Positions 1 to 6,766 are shown, numbered from the stretch's first letter. The stretch: 7,787 nucleotides of DNA from Pseudomonadales bacterium (GCA_016765265.1 JAESQG010000188.1:2795-10581); one strand, 5' to 3'. Made by a program: numbers and translations. Notes: generated by a model not told the origin, from the sequence alone.

Positions 1-575
1 TTAACAAAAGTACCATTTGAGGAATTAAGATCTTTTATATACAACAAACTGCCTCGGACTGTTAACTCCGCATGACGACGAGATAAAAAATCTCCGGGAA
101 ATGAAATATCACACTGTTTGTCTCGACCCAAAATCATCGACTCGCCAATATCAAAAGTTTGGATCTGCAATCCACCAGTATCGCGAGTCTGAATCTGCCA
201 CCCCGTAGGCTGCCTTTTTACTAATCGACGTGCTTGCTTTACTCCAGAATCTTCAGTGGCCAACGTAGACCTTACCACCTGCCCTCTTACTTTCGGGTCC
301 ACTAATTCAAGCTCAACCGTGTTAAGGGTTATGACATCGCCGTGCTTTATCAACAGTTTTTGATCGACTTGACGGCCATTGACTATAACCGATTGATCGC
401 CACTTTTATCGGTTATAAAAATCGTCTCGCCATCAACGGCGAATTCGGCATGCAGGCTTTCTACTCCCGGCACATCAACCACCAAGCTATTGGATTTCGC
501 TCTACCTACCGTAACGTATGGCCCCACTAGCCAAATCGATTTTTGCGGCGAATCTTTAATTTGGAGCTTGAACAT
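1..575 (-). CDS. Tandem FHA domain protein (partial, C-terminus beyond left edge)
   Basis: Reading leftward from an ATG at 573-575, an open frame of 191 codons reaches the window edge without a stop. Two forkhead-associated (FHA) domains are visible. The first spans about residues 18-95, with VGR at 23-25 and NG at 66-67. The second begins near residue 147 and has the canonical landmarks: LGR 149-151, SRRH 165-168 and SSNGT 185-189. FHA domains bind phosphothreonine peptides, so the protein probably acts as an adaptor in Ser/Thr-kinase or other phospho-signalling. The first domain looks degenerate: the position three before its His is Glu (39), where the second domain has the pThr-binding Ser. 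There is no signal peptide, so the visible part should be cytoplasmic. An AAGGGA Shine-Dalgarno lies 10 nt before the ATG. What follows the second FHA domain (often a cyclase, membrane or other output module) cannot be seen. Confidence 0.9.
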   Translation of the reverse strand, partial: MFKLQIKDSPQKSIWLVGPYVTVGRAKSNSLVVDVPGVESLHAEFAVDGETIFITDKSGDQSVIVNGRQVDQKLLIKHGDVITLNTVELELVDPKVRGQVVRSTLATEDSGVKQARRLVKRQPTGWQIQTRDTGGLQIQTFDIGESMILGRDKQCDISFPGDFLSRRHAELTVRGSLLYIKDLNSSNGTFV

Positions 576-585
576 TAGAAAGCAA

Positions 586-591
586 TCCCTT
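586..591 (-). promoter_or_regulatory. Ribosome binding site of the FHA gene
   Basis: The minus strand reads AAGGGA here, 10 nt before the ATG at 573-575. It supports that start codon for the FHA protein. Confidence 0.5.
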
Positions 592-785
592 GTGATGCAT
601 ATCCGCTCGACAGAAAACGAATAATAATCATACAGACTAGATTAGGCTACAGTGTCCATACTGATTTGTTGAATTTAACATGGATAGGATGTAATTGTAG
701 TGCAGACTGGTAGTTGAATGGGAATTATACAGATACTAATTCATCATCGCTAGGAAATGTTTAAGCACGATATAAAGGTTAATGT

Positions 786-1172
786 TTAATCACTTTTTCT
801 GCGATCTTGTTCGCCTCTGCGCTTTTCTATACCACCACCATCCGATCTAGCATGAAACTTTTTGCGTCTACTCTCATCAGCGGAACGTCGATCTTCGTAT
901 TGAACATAGCTGCATTCACAGGTAGTCACATCACAATCTTCAAGGGGTAGCGGAGGGGTTTCACTTAACAAAAAACGTTTACCTTCAAGCTGTTTTACCG
1001 TAGCACACGCGTTTTCATCGAAACTTATTGAATGGCCTCGAAAATCTTTGATGGGAAACGTGACATAATCGCTTACCACTAGTTTGGGCTTGCGCACAAA
1101 CTGACGCCTACGGGAGCCGTAATATCCAAATCCGACAATACAAAAAAGCACAAGCAATAGAACCCAAATCAC
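786..1172 (-). CDS. Small membrane-anchored protein with CX4CXC cluster and DRR motifs
   Basis: This is a 128-residue protein of unknown function. Residues 1-18 form one hydrophobic helix followed at once by Arg-Arg-Arg (21-23), so it is probably anchored in the inner membrane with the rest in the cytoplasm (positive-inside rule). The soluble part has C56, then an LEGKRFL segment (62-68), a Pro-rich LPLEDC stretch and a CX4CXC cluster (C80, C85, C87). The hydrophilic tail repeats Arg-Arg motifs: DRR 94-96, SRR 101-103, KRR 117-119 and DRR 123-125. From memory, proteins with this Cys cluster followed by DRR are a conserved hypothetical family in Pseudomonas-like gammaproteobacteria; no function is known to me. 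Metal binding or a membrane-proximal contact is possible but unproven. The start is GTG, supported by GAGGG 8 nt upstream. It lies upstream of the FHA gene on the same strand, separated by 210 nt, so co-transcription is uncertain. Confidence 0.82.
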   Translation of the reverse strand: MIWVLLLVLFCIVGFGYYGSRRRQFVRKPKLVVSDYVTFPIKDFRGHSISFDENACATVKQLEGKRFLLSETPPLPLEDCDVTTCECSYVQYEDRRSADESRRKKFHARSDGGGIEKRRGEQDRRKSD

Positions 1173-1180
1173 CTGACTAT

Positions 1181-1185
1181 CCCTC
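1181..1185 (-). promoter_or_regulatory. Ribosome binding site deciding the GTG start at 1172
   Basis: The minus strand carries GAGGG, 8 nt before the GTG at 1170-1172. This is good Shine-Dalgarno spacing. It supports GTG as the start of the 128-residue membrane protein; no ATG lies near the beginning of that frame. Confidence 0.6.
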
Positions 1186-1186
1186 G

Positions 1187-1218
1187 TTAATCACTTATAC
1201 ACTTAATCACTTATACAC
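1187..1218 (-). repeat. Perfect 16-bp tandem direct repeat in the leader of the DRR protein
   Basis: Two identical 16-bp units abut each other (1187-1202 and 1203-1218); the plus-strand unit is TTAATCACTTATACAC. The array lies directly upstream of the Shine-Dalgarno of the leftward 128-residue gene. On the minus strand each unit contains TATAAG, so the duplication doubles a possible -10 box. It may be a slippage duplication or a regulatory repeat. Confidence 0.8.
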
Positions 1219-1237
1219 TAATAGAACATCCTGATAA
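1210..1237 (-). promoter_or_regulatory. Candidate sigma70 promoter for the 128-residue gene
   Basis: On the minus strand TTATCA (1232-1237, 4 of 6 to TTGACA) is followed after 16 nt by TATAAG (1210-1215, 5 of 6 to TATAAT). The -10 falls in the upstream copy of the 16-bp repeat, 38 nt before the GTG start. The -35 match is weak, so this is a suggestion only. Confidence 0.3.
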
Positions 1238-1448
1238 GAGTGTAGCTTGAATTATGTACCCCGCTTCCATAACCATATCGATTAAATGGATTTACGCCCG
1301 TAGCTGATATAGACCGCTAGACCCTATTGTGAAGATTCAATTTATGACATAATCCCACGTTCGTTTATTGACCGCTTTGAACCACCTTTTAACCACCTAT
1401 CAACGACCTTATTAACAACGAGTTGCAACCAAGAGTGACACCTAGCCA

Positions 1449-2393
1449 ATGAGCATTCAGTGGTATCCAGGCCATATGCACAAGGCCATCAAACAAATCA
1501 AAGAAGTCTTGCCTAAAATCGATCTAATTATTGAAATGCTTGATGCCCGCATCCCCTATAGCAGTGGCAACCCTGTCATTAGTCAACTGAGCGGTAACAA
1601 ACCTCGCATCAAAATCCTCAACAAGAGCGACCTTGCCGATCCTCAAATAACACTGTCATGGCAAAAATATTGGGAAGAAGAACTGAATATAAAATCAATA
1701 ACACTCGCCCCCAATCAACCCGAAAAGATAAAACAACTTTCTCAACTCATCAAAAAACGAGTCCCAGGTAAGGACAACACATCATCTGAAAAAGGAGGCC
1801 AAATTATAAATGTAATGATTATGGGCATTCCTAACGTTGGAAAATCCACGCTCATAAACACGTTAACCGGAAGAGCATTGGCCAAGACGGGTAACGAGCC
1901 AGCAGTGACCAAAGGACAGCAGCGCATAAATCTCGGTAACGGAATCAGTTTGCTAGATACGCCCGGTATTCTCTGGCCTAAGGTAGACAACAAAAAAAGT
2001 GGCTATAGGCTGGCCGCAACAGGTGCTATCAGAGACACTGCCATGAGCTATGACGATGTCGCGTTTAATACAGTTGACTACCTGTTGAAAGCCTACCCGC
2101 TGCGTCTGAGAGAGCGCTATCAATTAAACACACTTCCCGTTACTGAGCTTGAGTTCCTGGAAGCGGCTGGTGCTAAAAGAGGTTGTTTGCGATCAGGAGG
2201 CATGGTTGATTTAGAGAAAATTGCTACGGTTTTCCTTAACGAACTTCGCAACGGTATGCTAGGAAGAATCAGCCTGGAAACCCCTAGCATGATGGTCGAA
2301 GAAGAAGAAGAACTAGCACACTTTTTAGCTAAAATAGCCGCGGAAAAGGAGGCGAAGAAAGCGGCTCGGAAAAAGAAAAAATTGAGAAGATAA
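1449..2393 (+). CDS. ylqF: Ribosome biogenesis GTPase YlqF/RbgA
   Basis: This 314-residue protein is a circularly permuted GTPase of the YlqF/RbgA (MMR1-HSR1) family. The G motifs occur in permuted order: G4 NKSD at 58-61 comes first, then the G1 P-loop GIPNVGKS at 126-133, a candidate G2 Thr at 154 and G3 DTPG at 170-173. The N-terminal WYPGHM (5-10) is typical of the family. In Bacillus subtilis the family acts in late 50S subunit assembly; the same role is inferred here. The C-terminal RNA-binding region ends in a run of five Glu (284-288) and a strongly basic Lys/Arg tail (about 299-314), fitting contact with rRNA. Length is slightly above the usual ~280-300 residues because of that tail. 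The ATG starts directly at the conserved N-terminus; upstream, AAGAG at 1431-1435 is a poor, distant Shine-Dalgarno. The gene stands alone, divergent from the DRR-protein gene and 211 nt before the sirtuin gene. Confidence 0.97.
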   Translation: MSIQWYPGHMHKAIKQIKEVLPKIDLIIEMLDARIPYSSGNPVISQLSGNKPRIKILNKSDLADPQITLSWQKYWEEELNIKSITLAPNQPEKIKQLSQLIKKRVPGKDNTSSEKGGQIINVMIMGIPNVGKSTLINTLTGRALAKTGNEPAVTKGQQRINLGNGISLLDTPGILWPKVDNKKSGYRLAATGAIRDTAMSYDDVAFNTVDYLLKAYPLRLRERYQLNTLPVTELEFLEAAGAKRGCLRSGGMVDLEKIATVFLNELRNGMLGRISLETPSMMVEEEEELAHFLAKIAAEKEAKKAARKKKKLRR

Positions 2394-2529
2394 TATGCCT
2401 GCCCATACTCCTCCTCGCCCGATATCTAAAGGCTGCGTAACCTGTATACACTGAACATTAGCTATTCTCAGTGCTATTATCCCACTATCAAAGCTCTTAG
2501 CCATATACAGATCATGGTTGTCTGCTAAA

Positions 2530-2549
2530 ATTAGTGTTGCATTAGTGTT
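2530..2549 (+). repeat. 9-bp direct repeat with 11-bp period upstream of the sirtuin gene
   Basis: ATTAGTGTT occurs at 2530-2538 and again at 2541-2549, separated by GC. The 11-bp period is about one helical turn, so both copies face the same side of the DNA, as in operators bound by tandem regulator subunits. The repeat ends 55 nt before the preferred ATG of the sirtuin gene. No regulator can be named. Confidence 0.55.
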
Positions 2550-2604
2550 ATTTCAAGTCGTTAAAATGACTTACCTTTGTTCAAGTAGGGTTCTCGCAAT
2601 AGCT

Positions 2605-3318
2605 ATGAACAAGCAACATATAGTCATCATTAGTGGTGCCGGTGTCAGTGCCGAAAGCGGACTGACGACCTACCCCTATGTGGATGAAGACCTTTGGGAC
2701 ATGTACGATATAACCCAATTGACCAGCGCAAAAGCCTTCAATGCTGACCCAGAATTAGTATTACGATTTTATAATGAGCGACGAAAAAATGTGGAGTCTG
2801 CTCACCCCAATTCCGCACACAGCGCTGTGGCGGATTTAGAAAAGTATTTTGACGTGACTGTCATCACTCAAAATGTAGATGACCTCCATGAAAGAGCCGG
2901 CTCAACAAACGTGATACACATACACGGTGAAATATTAAAAGCACAAAGTTCTAAAGACCCAAATCTCATCACAGACACTCGCGGAAAAGATATAAACGTG
3001 GGTGACCTGTGTAAACTTGGCAGTCAATTAAGACCCAACGTTGTCTGGTTTGGTGAAGATAAACCGATGATGACTACTGCTACAAATGTGATTACTCACG
3101 CAGATGTACTGTTGGTCATCGGGACATCTTTAGCAGTTTACCCAGCAGCGTCTCTGGTAACCGAAGCCCCACCCGAAATCCCTATCATAGTAGTGAGTCT
3201 AGAGATTGAAACTGAACTAGAAAATGCGGTCTTAATCCAAGAAAAAGCCGTTACCGCTATACCCCGGCTAGTTAATCATTGGCTCGAAGAGCGAGTAATT
3301 GATCTCGCGGGATTTTGA
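2605..3318 (+). CDS. Sir2-family NAD-dependent protein deacylase, class III-like, zinc-free type
   Basis: A 237-residue CobB-like sirtuin, expected to remove acyl groups from lysines using NAD+ in the cytoplasm. Visible motifs are GAGVSAESG (11-19), YNER (56-59, the YxxR that marks class III desuccinylase/demalonylase types), TQNVDDLHERAG (88-99), catalytic His107 in HIHGE, LRPNVVWFGE (142-151) and GTSLAVYPAA (173-182). Two features are odd. The zinc-binding Cys pairs are absent: only Cys136 remains in the small-domain region. The usual F-R after SG(I/L)xT is replaced by Y-P-Y (23-25) with about one extra residue. Sirtuin groups without the Cys4 site are known from memory in Bacteroidetes and some proteobacteria, so activity may be retained. 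The ATG at 2605 is preferred because family members begin a few residues before the GAG motif; an in-frame TTG at 2518 or ATG at 2566 would add an unusual N-terminal extension. The Shine-Dalgarno is weak (AGGG, 14 nt upstream). Confidence 0.95.
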   Translation: MNKQHIVIISGAGVSAESGLTTYPYVDEDLWDMYDITQLTSAKAFNADPELVLRFYNERRKNVESAHPNSAHSAVADLEKYFDVTVITQNVDDLHERAGSTNVIHIHGEILKAQSSKDPNLITDTRGKDINVGDLCKLGSQLRPNVVWFGEDKPMMTTATNVITHADVLLVIGTSLAVYPAASLVTEAPPEIPIIVVSLEIETELENAVLIQEKAVTAIPRLVNHWLEERVIDLAGF

Positions 3319-3516
3319 TTGCCTATCTTTATTTTGTCACTTGACCTAATTATTAGAGAGACACCACTTAGCGTCGCTGCATCACCGCAAATCGCCATAC
3401 TTCATCTGGACAAAAGCAGGCCGAATGGTAACAATAGAGATCGGTACTAATTAAAATAACCGCAACATCACCTTTTATATTAGCTTCAAACTAATCACCT
3501 TCGATAATACATATAA

Positions 3517-4653
3517 ATGACAACTATTTTTTGGCTTTCATGCACAGTGATCATTTACACCTACTTTGGTTACCCATTGCTCATATGGTTGTTAGCCAAG
3601 AGATTCGTTACCAATGATTTATCGGAAGCGCAACTATCAGAACCGAGAGACTGGCCTAGCATCACAATACTCACACCGGTGCACAACGATCTAGATAAAG
3701 CAAAAAAGAAAATTGAAAACCTGATGGAATTGGATTATCCCAAGGATAAACTCACTATCATGATGATATCCGATGGCTCCACAGACGGTAGCGACAAATA
3801 CCTAGGTAATGACAGCCGCATAAGGTTTATTGGTTATTCACCAAGACAAGGCAAACCCACTGCGTTAAATACAGGCGTTAAAGATATTGAATCCGACATC
3901 GTGGTTTTCACCGATGTACGTCAACAGGTAAAGTCTGACGCCGTCAAACGTCTGGTGTTTCGATTACTGGAACCGGGTATCGGTGCGGTAAGCGGCGAGT
4001 TAGTATTGCTTGACCCTGAAACAAATACAGGCGCACACGTGAGCCTGTACTGGCAATATGAAAAGTTTATACGCATTGCCGAAAGTAAGGTTGCCTCTGT
4101 CGCCGGTGTCACTGGAGCACTCTACGCCATACGAACCAAAGACTATACACCGCTAGCCCCAGACACCTTACTTGATGATTTTGAAGTGCCCATCGAGATC
4201 ATTAAGAAAGGTGATCGCTGTATTTTGGAACCTGGCGCCATAATTTACGACTATCCCCAGGAAGACACTGCCAGCGAAAAAGTGAGAAAAATCCGCACTC
4301 TCACCGGCAATTTCCAGTCGTTCTTCCGTCATCCCTGGGTCTTCTCGCCCCGCGAGAACCCCATTTGGCTACAGTTTATTTCCCATAAGTTTTTACGCTT
4401 AGTGGTGCCCTACTTTTTGATGCTAACGTTAATTAGCTCTGCATTTTCGGATGGTCCCTTTTATCTCTTAGCCTTTTGGGGGCAAGTAGGGTTTTATTCA
4501 CTAGCTCTTTTAACCAATATCATCCCAGCACTAAAGAACAATCGTATAGCCAGTCTGGCAAATGTTTTTACCGAACTCAATTGGGCAGCAGTTCTCGCCT
4601 TAAAAAACTACCTCAGCCAAGAAGTAAACGTAAAATGGGATAAAACATCATGA
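3517..4653 (+). CDS. Membrane glycosyltransferase, family GT2
   Basis: A 378-residue inner-membrane glycosyltransferase that should transfer sugar from a nucleotide-sugar donor to a surface polysaccharide or glycolipid. Layout: one N-terminal membrane helix (about 3-27, with YFGYP at 16-20), a cytoplasmic GT-A domain (about 47-275), then roughly three membrane segments (about 292-312, 315-340, 345-365). GT2 landmarks are TPVHN (53-57), SDGSTDGS (85-92), TDVRQ (132-136, in the position of the metal-binding DxD) and a DDFEVP acceptor-site motif (220-225). These are followed by RKIRTLTGNFQ (257-267), which sits where processive GT2 enzymes carry QxxRW. This resembles exopolysaccharide-type synthases, but linkage and processivity cannot be read from sequence. 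The stop overlaps the start of the deacetylase gene (ATGA), implying translational coupling. No clear Shine-Dalgarno precedes the ATG. The substrate is unknown. Confidence 0.95.
   Translation: MTTIFWLSCTVIIYTYFGYPLLIWLLAKRFVTNDLSEAQLSEPRDWPSITILTPVHNDLDKAKKKIENLMELDYPKDKLTIMMISDGSTDGSDKYLGNDSRIRFIGYSPRQGKPTALNTGVKDIESDIVVFTDVRQQVKSDAVKRLVFRLLEPGIGAVSGELVLLDPETNTGAHVSLYWQYEKFIRIAESKVASVAGVTGALYAIRTKDYTPLAPDTLLDDFEVPIEIIKKGDRCILEPGAIIYDYPQEDTASEKVRKIRTLTGNFQSFFRHPWVFSPRENPIWLQFISHKFLRLVVPYFLMLTLISSAFSDGPFYLLAFWGQVGFYSLALLTNIIPALKNNRIASLANVFTELNWAAVLALKNYLSQEVNVKWDKTS
4637..4640 (+). promoter_or_regulatory. Weak ribosome binding site of the deacetylase gene
   Basis: GGGA lies 9 nt before the ATG at 4650, inside the end of the glycosyltransferase gene. 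Being weak, it fits re-initiation by ribosomes finishing the upstream gene at the ATGA overlap. Confidence 0.4.
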
Positions 4654-5435
4654 GCCACTTGGTTGCTTTGATGTACCACGCAATCTATGCCAACGAGACT
4701 GAACTTGAGACCATACCGGAGGAAGATCGTCCTTATGCCATCTCAACTCACCAATTTGAGCAACAACTGGAAATTTTAAAAAAACAAAACATCCCAGTGT
4801 TAGAGCCTCAGGCAATAAATCAAACTCCTCCTCCGATCCGTGGCGTCATCCTTACTTTCGACGATGGCGATCAAAGTTTTTTTAAGCACGCCTATCGCAT
4901 ACTTAATGATAAAGGACATAAAGCTATGTTCTTTATTAGCACAGACCTTATCGACCAACGTGATGACTTCTGCACTTGGGATGAGCTAAAAGAAATGGCC
5001 GAGGCCGGTATGCTGATACAATGTCACGGCCAGACTCATCGTTTTTTTGACGACCTAACGGAACAAGAATCACGTTCCGAGTTTCACACCGCGCAACAAA
5101 CACTGCAACAACATACCGGACAAAAAGTGTATGCCATCTCTTTTCCTGGAGGGAGATATACTGAAAAAGATATTGCGGTGGGTAAGTCTCTCGGGTATAC
5201 CTGCTTCTACACTTCCGAGATCGGCACCTTGCAAACCCATCGGGTTAACAACAGTAGTCCGTTACCCCGTCTACCCATTCGTCAAAACACCAGTGAACAA
5301 GAGTTTTTATTGATGGCTAGTGCGGATAGTCGTTATATCAGGAAGGAAACTTTTAAGAACTTTCTAAAAAAAATGATGAAGAATATATTAGGCAATACGC
5401 TTTATCATAGTTTATATAAAGCCGTAACGGGTTAA
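4650..5435 (+). CDS. Polysaccharide deacetylase, CE4 (NodB-like) family
   Basis: A 261-residue carbohydrate esterase family 4 enzyme, expected to remove N- or O-acetyl groups from sugars using a divalent metal. Motif 1 is TFDDGD (69-74; Asp71 as catalytic base, Asp72 as metal ligand). Motif 2 is HGQTH (126-130; both His as metal ligands). Motif 3 is SFPGGRY (164-170). The short start, with LMYHAI at 7-12, matches the first strand of CE4 domains; there is no signal peptide or lipobox, so the enzyme should work in the cytoplasm or on the inner membrane face. The C-terminus (about 235-258) is Lys-rich and helical-looking and could touch the membrane. It overlaps the preceding GT2 gene by ATGA, which suggests it deacetylates the product or lipid-linked intermediate of that enzyme, much as NodB follows NodC. 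The exact substrate cannot be deduced. Confidence 0.95.
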   Translation: MSHLVALMYHAIYANETELETIPEEDRPYAISTHQFEQQLEILKKQNIPVLEPQAINQTPPPIRGVILTFDDGDQSFFKHAYRILNDKGHKAMFFISTDLIDQRDDFCTWDELKEMAEAGMLIQCHGQTHRFFDDLTEQESRSEFHTAQQTLQQHTGQKVYAISFPGGRYTEKDIAVGKSLGYTCFYTSEIGTLQTHRVNNSSPLPRLPIRQNTSEQEFLLMASADSRYIRKETFKNFLKKMMKNILGNTLYHSLYKAVTG

Positions 5436-5448
5436 GCAAAAATTAACA

Positions 5449-5477
5449 ATAGCCCCCAACAAAAAGCCGGGGGCTAT
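5449..5477. terminator. Bidirectional rho-independent terminator between converging genes
   Basis: A perfect 9-bp stem (ATAGCCCCC at 5449-5457, GGGGGCTAT at 5469-5477) closes an 11-nt loop. It lies 14 nt after the deacetylase stop and 21 nt beyond the stop of the converging acyl-CoA dehydrogenase gene. On the minus strand it is followed by AATTTTT, a usable U-tract; on the plus strand the tail is weaker (CTTTTAA a few bases further on). It probably stops transcription from both sides, best for the leftward genes. Confidence 0.85.
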
Positions 5478-5497
5478 CACTGATCTTTTAATCCTCT

Positions 5498-6745
5498 TTA
5501 ACCGGTGGGGATTTCTTTAAAAGGGATCCCTTTATCTATGCGTTGCTCCGCAGGTAACCCCAACACACGCTCGCCGATAATATTACGTTGGACCTCATCT
5601 GTCCCGCCCGCAATACGAATACCAGGAATACCCAGATAAAGCTCCTGCCACATACCGCTACTATAGGTTGCATTTTCCCCATACTCAGCACCGAGGCCGC
5701 CTTGCATCTCCATTGCAAAAGCGGCAATTTCCTGTAAAAGGACACCCATGGTCACCTTTAGGATAGAACTTTCCGAGCCAGGCATACCACCCTTAGACAA
5801 TGCGGATAGAGTGCGATTAACCGTTAACTCCATGGCCTTCATGCGGCTATAATATTCTGCAATCTTTTGTCGCACCGCAGGGTTGTCCTTCGCGGGAGCA
5901 CCGTCCACATAAGCGTTTTCTGCAACGCGGTTTAACTCAGAAAGAATCATATCCGCCCCCATCCCCAAACCACCACCAATGGACATACGCTCGTTCATCA
6001 GTGTAGTAAGAGAAACTGACCAACCGTTGCCCACGGCATCCAATCGATTTTCATCCGGTATTTTTACATCGGTAAAAAACACTTCGTTAAAGTTTGCGCC
6101 ACCGGTAATTTGTTTAATGGGACGCACCTCTATTCCCGGTGATTCCATATCCACAACAAAATAAGTTAAGCCCTTGTGTTTAGCGACATCAAAATCGGTA
6201 CGGGTTACCAAGATACCCCATTTGCAATAATGCGCTCCTGAAGTCCACACTTTTTGCCCGTTGATAATCCAATCATCACCGTCTTTGACCGCCCGAGTTC
6301 GCAGCCCTGCCAAGTCAGAACCCGCCGCAGGCTCACTGAACAACTGACACCATATGACATCACCACGCAACATGGGAGGCAACCATTTTATCTTTTGCTC
6401 AGGTGTTCCATGCACTTGTATGGTAGGACCAGCCATCCCTAATCCGATCATAAATATATTGGGCGAGGTTTTATATTTGGCCTCTTCCTGGCCAAATATA
6501 ATATTTTCCATTAGTGATCCACCACGACCACCTAAGTCTTTTGGCCAAGTAATGCAGGCCCAACCTGCATCTGCCTTTTTTCGTTGCCAAGCTTTACATT
6601 CAGCGATCATTTCAGGGCTTTCACGGTCGGAAAACATACTCAATGTCGAATTGTCATCGGAACCACGCTTCTCAGCATTAGCATCTAGCCACTCTTGCAC
6701 TTCTTTTCTAAACGCGGCTTCTTTTGGAGAGTCATTAAAATCCAT
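5498..6745 (-). CDS. Acyl-CoA dehydrogenase (catalytic-type subunit)
   Basis: A 415-residue FAD-dependent acyl-CoA dehydrogenase; the family introduces the alpha-beta double bond in acyl-CoA beta-oxidation, passing electrons to ETF. Seen: the N-terminal helical domain beginning MDFNDSP, the FAD/substrate signature QLFSEPAAGSDL (134-145), VWTSGA (167-171 region), LMNERMSIGG (249-258) and the C-terminal GGTDEVQRNIIGERVLGLP (380-398). The Glu of the usual YEG motif near the C-terminus is replaced (AGGT). Glu252 in NERM occupies the site used as base in isovaleryl-CoA dehydrogenase-type enzymes and is the likely catalytic residue. The start chosen is ATG 6743-6745, because AGGG at 6755-6758 is 9 nt upstream; an ATG three codons earlier (6752-6754) abuts that AGGG and cannot use it. 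A second, catalytically degenerate dehydrogenase gene lies 81 nt upstream on the same strand, suggesting a heteromeric enzyme. The substrate is unknown. Confidence 0.96.
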   Translation of the reverse strand: MDFNDSPKEAAFRKEVQEWLDANAEKRGSDDNSTLSMFSDRESPEMIAECKAWQRKKADAGWACITWPKDLGGRGGSLMENIIFGQEEAKYKTSPNIFMIGLGMAGPTIQVHGTPEQKIKWLPPMLRGDVIWCQLFSEPAAGSDLAGLRTRAVKDGDDWIINGQKVWTSGAHYCKWGILVTRTDFDVAKHKGLTYFVVDMESPGIEVRPIKQITGGANFNEVFFTDVKIPDENRLDAVGNGWSVSLTTLMNERMSIGGGLGMGADMILSELNRVAENAYVDGAPAKDNPAVRQKIAEYYSRMKAMELTVNRTLSALSKGGMPGSESSILKVTMGVLLQEIAAFAMEMQGGLGAEYGENATYSSGMWQELYLGIPGIRIAGGTDEVQRNIIGERVLGLPAEQRIDKGIPFKEIPTG

Positions 6746-6754
6746 TGTATTCAT

Positions 6755-6758
6755 CCCT
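6755..6758 (-). promoter_or_regulatory. Ribosome binding site deciding the start of the acyl-CoA dehydrogenase
   Basis: AGGG on the minus strand is 9 nt before the ATG at 6743-6745 and directly adjacent to an earlier in-frame ATG (6752-6754). The spacing favours the inner ATG, which gives the family-typical MDF start. Confidence 0.55.
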
Positions 6759-6766
6759 ATACTTTA

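Noticed and set aside
342..530. 62-codon open frame on the plus strand near the left edge
   Set aside because: It lies antisense inside the FHA protein gene, whose two domains are clearly recognisable on the minus strand.
724..729. Perfect TATAAT on the minus strand upstream of the FHA gene
   Set aside because: No acceptable -35 hexamer is found 16-18 nt upstream, and such hexamers are common in AT-rich spacers. It may be a real -10, but I cannot support it.
1368..1373. TTGACC as a -35 box for ylqF
   Set aside because: No -10-like hexamer occurs 15-19 nt downstream, so no promoter could be assigned.
2256..2290. Perfect 8-bp inverted repeat (ATGCTAGG / CCTAGCAT) inside ylqF
   Set aside because: It is within a well-supported coding region, has a 19-nt spacer and no U-tract, and is plausible by chance.
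2298..2312. Five tandem GAA triplets in ylqF
   Set aside because: It encodes an acidic run in a charged C-terminal region; five units is too short to argue for phase variation, and changes would stay in frame.
2449..2473. CACTGA / TCAGTG inverted repeat after ylqF, considered as a terminator
   Set aside because: The stem is only 6 bp with a 13-nt loop, and no T-tract follows.
2518..2604. Longer N-terminus for the sirtuin from a TTG at 2518
   Set aside because: It adds 29 residues not typical of the family, uses a rare start codon, and would make the phased direct repeat coding. The ATG at 2605 fits the family start.
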